Notes: generated from the sequence alone by a model not told the origin. A stretch of 64,000 nucleotides of DNA from Thalassovita gelatinovora (GCF_001458355.1 NZ_CYSA01000026.1:124001-188000), one strand, 5' to 3'. Positions 18,524 through 27,804 are shown, counted from the first letter of the stretch. Numbers and translations: made by a program.

Positions 18524-19281
18524 AAACAGCGGTGATTTCGGGCGGCAATGGCGGGCTGGGGCGTGCATTGGCGGCCGGGCTGGAAGCCAAAGGATGGCAT
18601 TGTGTCTTGCTTGATCTGAATATCGATGGGCTGGAACCGGGTGAAACCCGGACGCCGATACAGGTGGATCTGACCGACGCGGCGGCCTTGCGGCGGGCAG
18701 CGGTGAAATTGATCGCGGCGCGTCCGTCGATCGATATGGTGATTTATAATGCCGGCGTGTCGCAGATCGGTTCGTTCGCCGAGGCCGATGAAACCAGCCA
18801 CCGGCGGGTGTTCGAGATCAACTATTTCGCCGCAGTGGGCATGGCCCGCGCCTTCCTGTCTGCCTTGCGTCAAAGCGGCGGCATCCATCTGGCGATTTCA
18901 TCGGTCGCTGGCTTCGCGCCGTTGCACAACCGCACCGCCTATGCCGCGTCAAAACATGCGCTGGAAGGCTTCTTTGGGTCGTTGCGATCCGAAGAAACCC
19001 CTTACGGCGTGCGCACGCTGATTGCGGCTCCCAGCTTCGTGGCGACCAATATCGGCAATGCGGACCGTTCCGAAGATGGGATCATGCGGCCCGGCGCAGC
19101 GTCCGACGGGGTTGATTACATGTCGCCTGAAGACGCGGCGGCGGTGATCCTGCGCGGTGTTGAAAAAGGCCGGGAATTCATTCCGGTGGGTCGGGTGGCG
19201 ACGCTGGCCTCCTTGATGATGCGCGCCTCGCCACGGCTGTATCAATGGGCAATGCGGCGCAACATCAGCGGTCAGAATTAA
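18520..19281 (+). CDS. SDR family NAD(P)-dependent oxidoreductase
   Basis: A 253-residue classical short-chain dehydrogenase. The coenzyme loop is SGGNGGLG (~8-15; TGxxxGxG with Ser for Thr), followed by NAG (~83), SSVAGF and the active-site YAASK. The start is the ATG of an ATGA overlap at 18520; a longer in-frame start at 18499 has no support. It is the last gene of the monooxygenase operon and probably oxidises or reduces a pathway alcohol or ketone. Confidence 0.9.
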   Translation: MKTAVISGGNGGLGRALAAGLEAKGWHCVLLDLNIDGLEPGETRTPIQVDLTDAAALRRAAVKLIAARPSIDMVIYNAGVSQIGSFAEADETSHRRVFEINYFAAVGMARAFLSALRQSGGIHLAISSVAGFAPLHNRTAYAASKHALEGFFGSLRSEETPYGVRTLIAAPSFVATNIGNADRSEDGIMRPGAASDGVDYMSPEDAAAVILRGVEKGREFIPVGRVATLASLMMRASPRLYQWAMRRNISGQN

Positions 19282-19386
19282 GCGCGCATGCGGGGTCGAG
19301 CGGTCTTGCACGGTCCCGCTTCGGGTGTCGGGGCTTGACACTGCGCGGTACTCCCGGTCCTCTCGCGACGAAAGGCAGGTGACCAC

Positions 19387-20634
19387 ATGAACAACACATT
19401 CGACCAGGAACTCGAAGACCGTCTCGTCCGCTACGCTGCAATCGACAGTCAGAGCGATGAAGATTCGCCCGCGTCCCCCAGCACGGATATTCAGTTCGAT
19501 CTGCTGCGTTTGCTGCAAACCGAACTGACCGAGATCGGGGCGCAGGATGTCCAGTTGACCGATTACGGCGTCGTTTTGGCAACCATCCCCGGCTCCGTTG
19601 CAGGGCCGACCATCGGTCTGTTGGCCCATGTCGATACCGCGCCGCAATTCAATGCTACCGGCGTCAAACCCCGGGTCATCCGGGGCTATAATGGCGGCGA
19701 TATCAGCTTCCCCGATGATGCCTCTCTCGTGCTGTCGCCCGACGCGTCACCGTATCTGGCCGGAAAACAGGGGCATGACATCATCACTGCGTCGGGCACC
19801 ACGCTGCTGGGCGCCGATGACAAGGCGGGCGTGTCCATCATCATGACCGCCGCCCGGCACCTGCTGGCCCATCCCGAAATCGCGCATGGGCCGGTGCGCA
19901 TCGCCTTCACCCCAGACGAAGAAATCGGTCGCGGAGTGTCCCAAGCGCTGCCCAAGGATCTGGCTGCTGATTTTGCCTATACCTTCGATGGAGGCAAAGT
20001 CGGTGAAATCGAATTTGAAACTTTTTCCGCCGACGGGGCGGAAATTACCATTACCGGGGTGTCGATCCATCCGGGGTTCGCCAAGGACAAGATGGTGAAT
20101 GCCATCCACCTTGCGTCGAAGATCATCCAGACCCTGCCACAGGCGACCATGACGCCCGAAGTCACCGACGGCGCCGAGGGCTTTATCCATGCGACCGAAA
20201 TGACCGGCGGGTCGTCGGAGATGAAAATCAAGCTGATCCTGCGCGATTTCGAACGCGAAGGATTGGCCGAAAAGGGCGATCTTCTGCGTCAGGTCTGCGC
20301 CGCAGTGCAGGCCACCGAACCGCGCGCCAAGATCACCTGCAACATCCGCCCGCAATACCGCAACATGCGCTATTGGCTGGAAAACGACATGACACCGGTC
20401 GACCTTGCCCGCGATGCCTGCCGAAAACTGGGGATGGACCCGGTATCGGTTCCGATCCGAGGCGGCACCGATGGGTCGCGGCTGACCGAAATGGGCGTGC
20501 CGACACCGAACTTGTTTACCGGGATGCAGAATATCCACGGGCCGCTTGAATGGATTTCGGTGCAGGATATGGCCGTCGCAACCACGTTTTGCCTGACGCT
20601 TCTGGGTCTGGCCGCGACAGGCAACGATCAATAA
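19387..20634 (+). CDS. pepT: Peptidase T (tripeptide aminopeptidase)
   Basis: A cytoplasmic dinuclear zinc exopeptidase of the M20 family (415 residues, usual length) that removes N-terminal residues from tripeptides. Metal-site motifs are LLAHVDTAP (~75), LGADDKAG (~140) and FTPDEEIGRG (~178), with the late GGTDGSRL (~360) and MQNIHGPLEW. An AAAGGCAGGTGA ribosome region precedes the ATG. It is separated by 105 bases from the SDR gene and ends at a strong terminator, so it is probably its own unit. Confidence 0.96.
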   Translation: MNNTFDQELEDRLVRYAAIDSQSDEDSPASPSTDIQFDLLRLLQTELTEIGAQDVQLTDYGVVLATIPGSVAGPTIGLLAHVDTAPQFNATGVKPRVIRGYNGGDISFPDDASLVLSPDASPYLAGKQGHDIITASGTTLLGADDKAGVSIIMTAARHLLAHPEIAHGPVRIAFTPDEEIGRGVSQALPKDLAADFAYTFDGGKVGEIEFETFSADGAEITITGVSIHPGFAKDKMVNAIHLASKIIQTLPQATMTPEVTDGAEGFIHATEMTGGSSEMKIKLILRDFEREGLAEKGDLLRQVCAAVQATEPRAKITCNIRPQYRNMRYWLENDMTPVDLARDACRKLGMDPVSVPIRGGTDGSRLTEMGVPTPNLFTGMQNIHGPLEWISVQDMAVATTFCLTLLGLAATGNDQ

Positions 20635-20659
20635 CAGCCGGGCAAGTCTGGTCGAAAAT

Positions 20660-20690
20660 GGGCACCCGATATTCGGGTGCCCTTGGTGTT
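20660..20690 (+). terminator. Terminator after pepT
   Basis: GGGCACCCGA-TAT-TCGGGTGCCC (10-bp perfect stem) begins 25 bases after the pepT stop and is followed by TTGGTGTTT. It lies between convergent genes and can also act on the leftward monooxygenase transcript. Confidence 0.85.
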
Positions 20691-20705
20691 TAGATCCACG
20701 CCGGA

Positions 20706-22634
20706 TCAGGTCTTGTGCGCGGGTAACAGGAAGCCGTCGAAGAATTCCGACACTTCGCCATAGGCATCCAAAGGCAACACATGGGCGATGTATTGATCGG
20801 GGCGGACCACGATCATGCAGCCTTGTTCACGGTCAATGCCGCGCATGTCGAAAATGTCACCCGCTCCTTTGTGATCAACACAGAATATTTTCGAATGATC
20901 CTGCAAACCCAACTTGCCCGTTCTGGGTTTGAGCAGGGACGGCATGGTTTCATGAGTAAGTTGATCGAAGGTCTGCTGGAACACCGCGCGCAGATCGATG
21001 ACGGCGTCGATATCTTCATCCGGGCGGGTGACTTTCACCACCGGGGAGGCCGGATCGTTTTCAAGCCAGCCGGCAAGTTTATGAATCTTCGACCCGGCAT
21101 CCGAACTGTCGTTTTTACCGGCAAAGGCGTAGATTCGCCAACGGCCGTCGGCTTCGGCGGCATGGCCAAGCTGCATCTGCTTGGCATCCGACAGCCGCAC
21201 CACCGGGGCCGAATGGAACCGGCGGCCGATCTCTTCGCCGGTGGCCAGCGACTGATGGGCAGGTGCCCCGATCAGCGTTGATTGGTGATATTGCACCGCC
21301 AACCCGCCGGTGAATTCCAAATTTTCGATGAACTGTTTCTGAAATCGCGGCATTTCGGAGCCGTCCAATTCGGATTCACCGGGCGGGGCCGACATGATCC
21401 GGGCCCATTCGTGATCGGTATCAACCAGCCGCTTGGCTTCGGCCCAGCGTTCCGTAGAATAGCTGTGCAGAAGGCTCAGGTCGGACCGGCCTTGAAACAC
21501 ATGCGCCAGCTTCCAGCCCAGATTGAACGTGTCCTGCATCGAAACATTCATTCCCTGCCCCGCCTTGGGGCTGTGGGTGTGACAGGCATCCCCGGCAGTA
21601 AAGACGCGGGGGAAACGGGTGTCGGCTTGCCCGTCGGGCACGTCGTCGAACTTGTCGGTCATCCGGTGCCCGATTTCGTAAATCGACCACCAGACCACTT
21701 CTTTCACATCGATCGTATAGGGCTGCATGATCCGGTTGGCCGCTGCGATCATGTGGTCGGCAGTGAATTTGCGGCTGCTGACGCGTTCGTTTTCACTCAG
21801 CTTGTCCAATTCCACATACATCCGAAACAGATACCCGCCTTCGCGCGGCAGGATCAGAATGTTGCCTTCCTGCGCCGAGGCGATCAGGCATTTCTGCCGC
21901 ACGTCGGGGAAATCGGTATTGGCAAGGATATCCATCACGCCCCAGGCCTGATGCGCCGCATCGCCATGCAGGGTGCCGCCGATCGCCTTGCGCACATTCG
22001 ACCGTGCCCCATCGCAGCCGACCACATAATTGGCCCGCAGGGTTTTCGTCGCGCCCGCGTTTACCCCGGTGTTTTCCAAAATCACTGTCACCGGGTGGTC
22101 GTCGGTCATGGTGTCGATGCTTAAATCCCGAACCGCCCAACCATAATCGGGTTCCAGCCGCGATGCCGAATTTTTCATCACCCCCAGAAACAGCTCATGC
22201 ACCCGCGCCTGGTTGATCAGGGTATGCGGCATTTCGGATGAATCGTCGGCCACATCCTGCACCCGGCCGATCCGCTTGATTTGTGTAGGGGTCTCCGGGT
22301 CAGGAGCCCAGAAAGCCGTCTGGTTCACCCAGTAGCTTTCGCGCTTGACCGTCTCGGCAAAGCCGAACGCCTGAAACATTTCCATCGTGCGCGTGTTGAT
22401 GCCATCAGCCTGACCCTTTTCGATCTGACCGGGTTTGCTTTCGACGATCATCGTGTCGATTTCAGGAAATTTCGACAGCTGCGCTGCAAGGCACAGACCC
22501 GCCGGGCCGCAGCCCGCAATCAACACGTCGACCTTTTCAGGCAGCGGTGCAAAAGGTCCGCGATCACGGCGGCATGGCGCGGCGGTCTTGATGTCGGGGT
22601 CGCCCCCTCGAAATCCGTCCAAATAGAATTGCAT
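20706..22634 (-). CDS. mobA: FAD monooxygenase, 3-hydroxybenzoate 4-monooxygenase (MobA) type
   Basis: A 642-residue class A flavoprotein hydroxylase of the phenol hydroxylase family. The FAD motif is GCGPAGLCLAAQL (~41-53), the second is GCDGARSNVRKAIG (~200) and the third GDACHTHSPKAGQGMN (~310). A thioredoxin-like C-terminal domain ends in VVRPDQYIAHVLPL. From memory, the N-terminus (MQFYLDGFRGGDPDI), the QADGINTRTMEMF stretch and the RVQDVADDSSEMPH stretch closely track the Comamonas 3-hydroxybenzoate 4-hydroxylase, which makes protocatechuate. No ring-cleavage genes lie nearby, so the substrate needs testing. A possible operator covers its promoter. Confidence 0.85.
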   Translation of the reverse strand: MQFYLDGFRGGDPDIKTAAPCRRDRGPFAPLPEKVDVLIAGCGPAGLCLAAQLSKFPEIDTMIVESKPGQIEKGQADGINTRTMEMFQAFGFAETVKRESYWVNQTAFWAPDPETPTQIKRIGRVQDVADDSSEMPHTLINQARVHELFLGVMKNSASRLEPDYGWAVRDLSIDTMTDDHPVTVILENTGVNAGATKTLRANYVVGCDGARSNVRKAIGGTLHGDAAHQAWGVMDILANTDFPDVRQKCLIASAQEGNILILPREGGYLFRMYVELDKLSENERVSSRKFTADHMIAAANRIMQPYTIDVKEVVWWSIYEIGHRMTDKFDDVPDGQADTRFPRVFTAGDACHTHSPKAGQGMNVSMQDTFNLGWKLAHVFQGRSDLSLLHSYSTERWAEAKRLVDTDHEWARIMSAPPGESELDGSEMPRFQKQFIENLEFTGGLAVQYHQSTLIGAPAHQSLATGEEIGRRFHSAPVVRLSDAKQMQLGHAAEADGRWRIYAFAGKNDSSDAGSKIHKLAGWLENDPASPVVKVTRPDEDIDAVIDLRAVFQQTFDQLTHETMPSLLKPRTGKLGLQDHSKIFCVDHKGAGDIFDMRGIDREQGCMIVVRPDQYIAHVLPLDAYGEVSEFFDGFLLPAHKT

Positions 22635-22685
22635 TTCGGTTCCTCCTCGGCCCGCGGGCGGCGCAATGGGTCTGAATACGACAAT

Positions 22686-22708
22686 TAGTAACTGTACTAC
22701 CTATTATA
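22686..22708 (-). promoter_or_regulatory. Promoter and possible operator of the MobA-like gene
   Basis: On the minus strand a perfect -10 box TATAAT (22708-22703) is followed by the inverted repeat TAGTA-ACTG-TACTA (22686-22699) where transcription would start. No good -35 is visible at the right distance. The arms are only 5 bp, so the operator is tentative. Confidence 0.35.
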
Positions 22709-23024
22709 AGTCAACCATTAATAAGCATACGAATTACTTTGGTGGGGTGTTAACCTCCGGAGGGGGCAATGTGTCAATTTGCGACTTTGTACCGTCGACA
22801 CCGAAATAACGACGATGTTGTTGCCCGTCGTCGGGGATTGGCGGCAATCCCTACCGACGATGGTCGCTTCGAACTGATACAGCACAGGCCGAACGCGGCA
22901 GGTGTCTGGAAAATACAGTCAATTCAACGTGGTGCAGATCAATAGATCGGAGATATTCAAAACCTTGAAGAAAGCCCAATTCCCTTGAAATCCAGTCTTT
23001 CCAAAAACGCGTTTTCATTGTAAC
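22709..23024. other. Intergenic region between divergent genes, no gene seen
   Basis: AT-richer than its surroundings, this stretch separates the MobA-like gene from the corrinoid operon. It must hold the operon promoter upstream of the riboswitch. No convincing coding frame, repeat or known RNA other than the adjacent riboswitch was seen. Confidence 0.5.
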
Positions 23025-23215
23025 CAATGGCCACTTTGGTGCGGGCGGTTTGCCGTCCGATTAAAAGGGAACGTGGTTCGGCCATATAGCCAAGTCCACG
23101 ACTGCCCCCGCAACTGTAGGCGGAGAGCGAAGCCGGTATAACCACTGTCACGAAACGTGTGATGGGAAGGTCCGGCCAAGCATTGACCCGCAAGTCAGGA
23201 AACCTGCCGAAGTGT
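23025..23215 (+). ncRNA. Cobalamin riboswitch
   Basis: The B12-element is readable: GGTGC (23038-23042), TTAAAAGGGAAC (~23061-23072), the core ACTGCCCCCGCAACTGTA (23101-23118), GGCGGAGAGC, CCACTG (~23142), GATGGGAAGG (23161-23170), GACCCGCAAGTCAGG and AACCTGCC (~23201-23208). It lies about 135 bases before the btuB start. Cobalamin binding is expected to turn the downstream uptake operon off. An inverted repeat covering the btuB ribosome site (23294-23344) is the probable expression platform. Confidence 0.95.
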
Positions 23216-23293
23216 TCACCCTGTCCGGGCGCGAGGGGCGTCGGGGCTGCGGAACTTCCGCTTGTGGTGTTTTCACCGTCTGCGGGGGGCAAT

Positions 23294-23344
23294 CCCTCGA
23301 ATGACATATCAAACCTATCGACCTCTGCTGGTCGATTTCGAGGG
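23294..23344 (+). promoter_or_regulatory. Hairpin sequestering the btuB Shine-Dalgarno
   Basis: CCCTCGAA (23294-23301) pairs perfectly with TTCGAGGG (23337-23344), the latter containing the GAGGG ribosome site of btuB 6 bases before its ATG. Stacked inside, ATCGACC (23317-23323) pairs with GGTCGAT (23330-23336) around a 6-nt loop. A 15-nt bulge separates the stems on the 5' side only. There is no U tract, so it would act on translation rather than termination. Confidence 0.7.
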
Positions 23345-23350
23345 AATAAC

Positions 23351-25216
23351 ATGCTCCGCTCTTCTCTTCTGGCTTCTGTTGCCATCGCGCCGTTTTTCGT
23401 TGCTTCTGCGATGGCGCAAGACGCTTTCGCGCTTGATGAAATCATTGTCACCGGGGGGCTGTCGCCGATCGAGGCCCAAGCGCTGGGCCGCGCGTCGAGC
23501 GTGGTTACGGCCCGCCAGATCGAAGAGCGCGGCATCACTACCGTTCAAGATGCCTTGCGCGCATTGCCGGGCGTGTCCGTCAACGGAGCAAGCAACACTT
23601 TCACGCAGGTTCGCATTCGCGGCGGCGAGGTGAACCACACGCTGATCTTGATCGACGGGATCGAAGCCGCAGGCGGCGATGGCGAATACATCCTTAGCGG
23701 GCTGGAAACGGCAAATATCGAACGCATCGAAGTGCTACGCGGGCCGCAATCTGTCTATTACGGATCGAACGCTTCGGCTGGGGTGATCAACATCATCACC
23801 CGCAAGGGCGAGACTGGCGGCACGTATTCGACCACGTTGGAGGTCGGCGCAGCGACCACTGCAACCGCTTTTGTGGCGCGCCGGGGCGAACGGGGCGGGC
23901 TGTCCTTGTCGTTTTCCCACACCGATGACCAAGGTTATGACCAATCCGGCGATGGTGGCGAAAAGGACGGTTCGGAACGCACGACGATGATCCTGTCCGG
24001 CGATTATCTGATCACTGATGATCTCAAGCTTGGGTTTACCTTGCGCCGGGCCGAAGAGGACTATGAGTTCGACGCGACCAGTTTCTTCGCTACGGATGCG
24101 GACAGCTATATTGTGGATGATCCGACCCAATCCAGCACCCGAGACGAAACGACAGCGGGTGTTTTTGCCGAATACGAAATGATGGGCGGGCGTTTGACCC
24201 ATCGCCTGGCTTTCGAAAAGACCGAAGACGAATCCACGTTTAACGGCGGCGCACCGACCACGACGCAAACGCAGGCGCTGAAATACAGGTTGAGCTTCGG
24301 TCTGGACGGGGCTGCCGTGGCGCAGGCCGATCATCTGCTGAACTTGCTTGTCGAAAATAAAAAGGACAGCAGCAGCTCGAACGCGCTTTACGAGCGGGAA
24401 TCGAATTCGATCGCGTTGGAATATCGCGGCAGCTTTGCAGGCGGTCTGGACGTTCAGGCCGGTGCAAGGTTCGACAATAACGACGTGTTCGAGGACGCAA
24501 CCACATGGAATGTCGGGCTATCCTACCAAATGCCCGGGGGCAACGTCCGGCTGCACGCGTCGGCAGGCACCGGAATCGTCAATCCGTCGTATTTCGAACT
24601 ATACGCTAGCGCTTTCGGTTATGCCGGCAATTCCAGCCTGACCCCGGAACGCAACAAAAGCTTCGATATCGGGGCAGAGTTCGCGCTGATGGGCGGGCGT
24701 AGCAGTCTCGATGTGACCTATTTTAACGAAACGTTGACGGATGAAATCACGGCGGTCAGCATCGGTCCCGGCACTTATAGTTTTATCAATCAGACAGGCG
24801 ACAGTGATCGCCATGGGGTCGAAGTCTCTGGCTCCATGCAAGCGACCGATGCTGTCACATTGCGGTTGGCCTATACCTATATCGACGCGCAAAACCCGGA
24901 TGGCAGCGTGGAAATCCGCCGTCCCAAGCACGAACTGACCCTTGGGGCCACTGTGGAAACCTTCGGTGGCCGCGGGACGGTTTCGGCGGACATCCGGCAT
25001 GTGTCGGGCAATTACGACACCCAGTTCTGGGGCGCGTACAGTACCGTTGAATTGCCTGCTTACACGACGGTCGATATTTCGGCGCGATATGAGTTGACGA
25101 AAACACTCACGCTCAATGGTCGGATAACCAACCTGTTCGATGACGATGCCGTTGATGTGTGGGGCTATGCGTCGCGCGGTCGCGCGGCCTATGTGGGTGT
25201 CAGTGCAAGTTTCTGA
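23351..25216 (+). CDS. btuB: TonB-dependent outer-membrane receptor for cobalamin/corrinoids
   Basis: A 621-residue outer-membrane beta-barrel with plug. The signal peptide ends near MAQ (residue ~23), the TonB box DEIIVTGG is at ~29-36, the plug contains LPGVSVNGASNTFTQVRIRGG and LIDGIEAAGG, and the chain ends in an aromatic Phe (VGVSASF) as barrels do. The ATG at 23351 is fixed by GAGGG 6 bases upstream and by the signal peptide. The cobalamin riboswitch upstream and the btuFCD-cbiZ genes downstream identify corrinoids as the cargo. Confidence 0.95.
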   Translation: MLRSSLLASVAIAPFFVASAMAQDAFALDEIIVTGGLSPIEAQALGRASSVVTARQIEERGITTVQDALRALPGVSVNGASNTFTQVRIRGGEVNHTLILIDGIEAAGGDGEYILSGLETANIERIEVLRGPQSVYYGSNASAGVINIITRKGETGGTYSTTLEVGAATTATAFVARRGERGGLSLSFSHTDDQGYDQSGDGGEKDGSERTTMILSGDYLITDDLKLGFTLRRAEEDYEFDATSFFATDADSYIVDDPTQSSTRDETTAGVFAEYEMMGGRLTHRLAFEKTEDESTFNGGAPTTTQTQALKYRLSFGLDGAAVAQADHLLNLLVENKKDSSSSNALYERESNSIALEYRGSFAGGLDVQAGARFDNNDVFEDATTWNVGLSYQMPGGNVRLHASAGTGIVNPSYFELYASAFGYAGNSSLTPERNKSFDIGAEFALMGGRSSLDVTYFNETLTDEITAVSIGPGTYSFINQTGDSDRHGVEVSGSMQATDAVTLRLAYTYIDAQNPDGSVEIRRPKHELTLGATVETFGGRGTVSADIRHVSGNYDTQFWGAYSTVELPAYTTVDISARYELTKTLTLNGRITNLFDDDAVDVWGYASRGRAAYVGVSASF

Positions 25217-26069
25217 GCTGATAAAGGCCTTGGGCCTGGTGGGCGCGCTGATCAGCGCGCCCATGTCTGCGTTTGCTGATACGGCACCCCAACCGGGCGC
25301 ACCCGCCAGGATCGTGTCAATGAATCTGTGTACCGATCAATTGGCGATGATGGTGGCCGGGGAAGGGCAGCTTTTATCAGTGTCAAATATGGCCTCTGAC
25401 CCGCGCAGTTCGGCCATGGTCAGTAGGGCTGCGGCCTATCTGACCAATCACGGGTTGGCGGAAGAAATATATCTGATGCAGCCCGATCTGGTCCTCGCTG
25501 GAAACTTCAGCGCCCAAGCGACCGTGGATATGCTTCGCCGGCTTGGTATTCCGGTGGCGGTTTTCAATCAGGCCTATACGCTGGAAGACGTGCGCGACCG
25601 GCTGACACAGATGGGGGATGTCCTTAAACAACAAGACCAAGCTGCGATGCTGGTGGCGCAATACGACGCACAACTGGCGACCTATCGGGAAGACGTTACC
25701 CTTCGCCCACGCGCGGCGCTTTATTACGCGAACGGATACACAGCGGGGGATAAGACGCTGGCGGGGCAGATTTTGACCACCGCCGGTCTGTTCAACATCG
25801 CGACAGAGGCAGGGTTCAATGCTGACGGCATCATCCCAATGGAGATTCTGGTGATGGCGCAACCCGATACAGTCATTACCAGCCGCCCATACCCTGGGGC
25901 CTCCAGGTCCGAAGAGGTCAATGCTCATCCGGCGATTGAGGCGTTACGCCGGACCCGCCCGGATGCGGCGCTGACCAGCAGCGACTGGGTCTGTGGCACG
26001 CCTTTCGTGCTGCAAGCGATCAGCGATATGGTGGACCTGCGTCGCGCCTTGCAGGCAAATACACCATGA
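25191..26069 (+). CDS. btuF: Periplasmic cobalamin-binding protein of an ABC importer
   Basis: A 292-residue class III substrate-binding protein. The signal peptide runs to SAFAD, then ARIVSMNLCTDQLAMMVAG opens the first lobe. The PDLVLAG, LRRLGIPV and VMAQPDTVITSRPY segments are usual for BtuF/FhuD-type proteins. The start overlaps btuB by 26 bases: ATG 25191 is taken, with GTG 25203 a close alternative; neither has a clear ribosome site, so it is likely translated by coupling. It hands corrinoids to BtuC. Confidence 0.88.
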   Translation: MWVSVQVSELIKALGLVGALISAPMSAFADTAPQPGAPARIVSMNLCTDQLAMMVAGEGQLLSVSNMASDPRSSAMVSRAAAYLTNHGLAEEIYLMQPDLVLAGNFSAQATVDMLRRLGIPVAVFNQAYTLEDVRDRLTQMGDVLKQQDQAAMLVAQYDAQLATYREDVTLRPRAALYYANGYTAGDKTLAGQILTTAGLFNIATEAGFNADGIIPMEILVMAQPDTVITSRPYPGASRSEEVNAHPAIEALRRTRPDAALTSSDWVCGTPFVLQAISDMVDLRRALQANTP

Positions 26070-27049
26070 CACGGTTGGGTCTTTTCTTGTCCGCTTTCGT
26101 GGCGGTTCTGTTCATGACTGCTTTGGTGATTGGTCCCGCCAATATTGGCGTCGCGCAAAGCCTGAAGGCGCTTGTGGCGGGCGGGGAAGGGCCGATGACG
26201 CTGGTCATGCGTGAAATCCGTCTACCACGTGCGCTGCTGGCGATGATGATTGGGGCGGCATTGGGGCTGGCCGGGGCGGCGATGCAGGGCTATCTGCGCA
26301 ACCCGCTGGCCGATCCCGGTCTGATCGGCGTGTCTGGGTCCGCCGCTTTAGGGGCTGTTCTGGCAATCCAGACCGGGTTGGCAGCGGCCTTCGCCTTCGG
26401 GTTACCACTCGCGGCACTTGCCGGAGCGGTGATCGGCGTGTTCTTGGTGATGGCGCTGGCGGGGCCGCGCGGATCGTCGCTGACCCTGATCTTGGCTGGG
26501 ATCGCCATATCTGCGCTCGCGGCGGCGTTTACTTCGCTGGTTCTGAACCTGTCCCCCAATCCATTTGCCGCGAACGAGATCGTGTTCTGGATGATGGGAT
26601 CGCTTGCCGATCGGTCGATGACGCATGTCTGGATCGCGCTGCCGTTGATCGTGTTGGGGTCGATCATGCTGCTGAGCCTGTCGCGCGGTCTGGATGCGCT
26701 GACATTGGGCGAAGACGCGGCGGCTGCGATGGGCATCGGTCTTGGCCGCATGCGCCTGACGCTGATATTCGGAACCGCAGCGGTGATTGGTGCCTCCACT
26801 GCCGTTGCCGGTGCAATCGGTTTTGTCGGGCTGGTAGTGCCGCATTTGCTGCGCCCGTTGGTCGGCGCGCGACCTGGGCGGCTGTTGTGGGCCTCTGCCT
26901 TTGGCGGGGCCGCGATGGTGCTGGCCGCAGATATCGCCGTGCGGGTGATCCTGCCTACACGCGATCTGAAACTGGGCGTCGTGACCGCGCTGGTCGGCGC
27001 ACCGCTGTTTCTGCACTTGATTTACCGAACCCGAAGGGATGCGGTATGA
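26066..27049 (+). CDS. btuC: Cobalamin ABC transporter permease (FecCD family)
   Basis: A 327-residue inner-membrane permease with about ten helices. Family marks are RLPRALLAMMIGAALGLAGAAMQGYLRNPLADPGLIGVSGSA (~50-92) and the coupling region TLGEDAAAAMGIG with GLVVPHLLRPLVG. It starts in an ATGA overlap with btuF and ends in one with btuD. Confidence 0.94.
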   Translation: MTRLGLFLSAFVAVLFMTALVIGPANIGVAQSLKALVAGGEGPMTLVMREIRLPRALLAMMIGAALGLAGAAMQGYLRNPLADPGLIGVSGSAALGAVLAIQTGLAAAFAFGLPLAALAGAVIGVFLVMALAGPRGSSLTLILAGIAISALAAAFTSLVLNLSPNPFAANEIVFWMMGSLADRSMTHVWIALPLIVLGSIMLLSLSRGLDALTLGEDAAAAMGIGLGRMRLTLIFGTAAVIGASTAVAGAIGFVGLVVPHLLRPLVGARPGRLLWASAFGGAAMVLAADIAVRVILPTRDLKLGVVTALVGAPLFLHLIYRTRRDAV

Positions 27050-27804
27050 GCCTGCTGAGCCTCCAGGACTTCGGTGTTACCCGTCGCAAGCGCGACATCC
27101 TGCGCGGTATCACGCTGGCCGTGGGGCAGGGAGAACTTGTTGGTATCATCGGCCCCAACGGCGCCGGCAAAACAACCCTGATGCGGGCCGCGTTGGGGCT
27201 GATTGATGCGACCGGACACAGTTCTCTGGCCACCCTTTCTGCCCATGAACGCGGCCGCGCCGTCGCTTGGTTGCCGCAATCGCGCGAAATCGCCTGGCCG
27301 GTGGACGTGCAATCGCTTGTCATGCTGGGACGCATACCGCACTTGGATTCGGGACAAATCCCGTCGGACCGGGACCGCGCCGCAGTGGACCGCGCCCTGC
27401 AGCGCATGGACTTGAGTGCGTTTCGCGACCGCACGGTCACCCGGTTGTCAGGCGGCGAACAGGCGCGCGTCCTGATCGCGCGTGCACTGGCGCAGGAAAC
27501 ACCGTTATTGATGGCGGATGAACCGATTGCCGGTCTTGACCCGGCGCACCAGATTGCCACGATGCGCAGCTTTACAGAACTCGCTTCAGACGGTCATTCG
27601 GTCGTCGTCTCGCTGCACGATCTGGGGCTTGCCGCGCGCCATTGCACGCGGTTGATCGTGATCGACAAGGGGGGTGTCGTGGCCGATGGGGCCCCCAAAG
27701 AAGTGCTGACGCCGGATCTGGTGCGCGACACTTTTGCGATCAGCGCTTTTCTTCAGGATACACCGGATGGGATCGTGTTCCAGCCGCTTGAGGTGAAAAG
27801 ATGA
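27046..27804 (+). CDS. btuD: Cobalamin ABC transporter ATP-binding protein
   Basis: A 252-residue cytoplasmic ATPase: Walker A GPNGAGKTT (~33-41), signature LSGGEQARVLIARAL, Walker B LLMADEPIAGLD, and the switch His in SLHDLGLAARH. The start is the ATG at 27046 in an ATGA overlap with btuC; a longer in-frame start at 26887 runs inside btuC and is rejected. It powers import through BtuC. Confidence 0.95.
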   Translation: MSLLSLQDFGVTRRKRDILRGITLAVGQGELVGIIGPNGAGKTTLMRAALGLIDATGHSSLATLSAHERGRAVAWLPQSREIAWPVDVQSLVMLGRIPHLDSGQIPSDRDRAAVDRALQRMDLSAFRDRTVTRLSGGEQARVLIARALAQETPLLMADEPIAGLDPAHQIATMRSFTELASDGHSVVVSLHDLGLAARHCTRLIVIDKGGVVADGAPKEVLTPDLVRDTFAISAFLQDTPDGIVFQPLEVKR

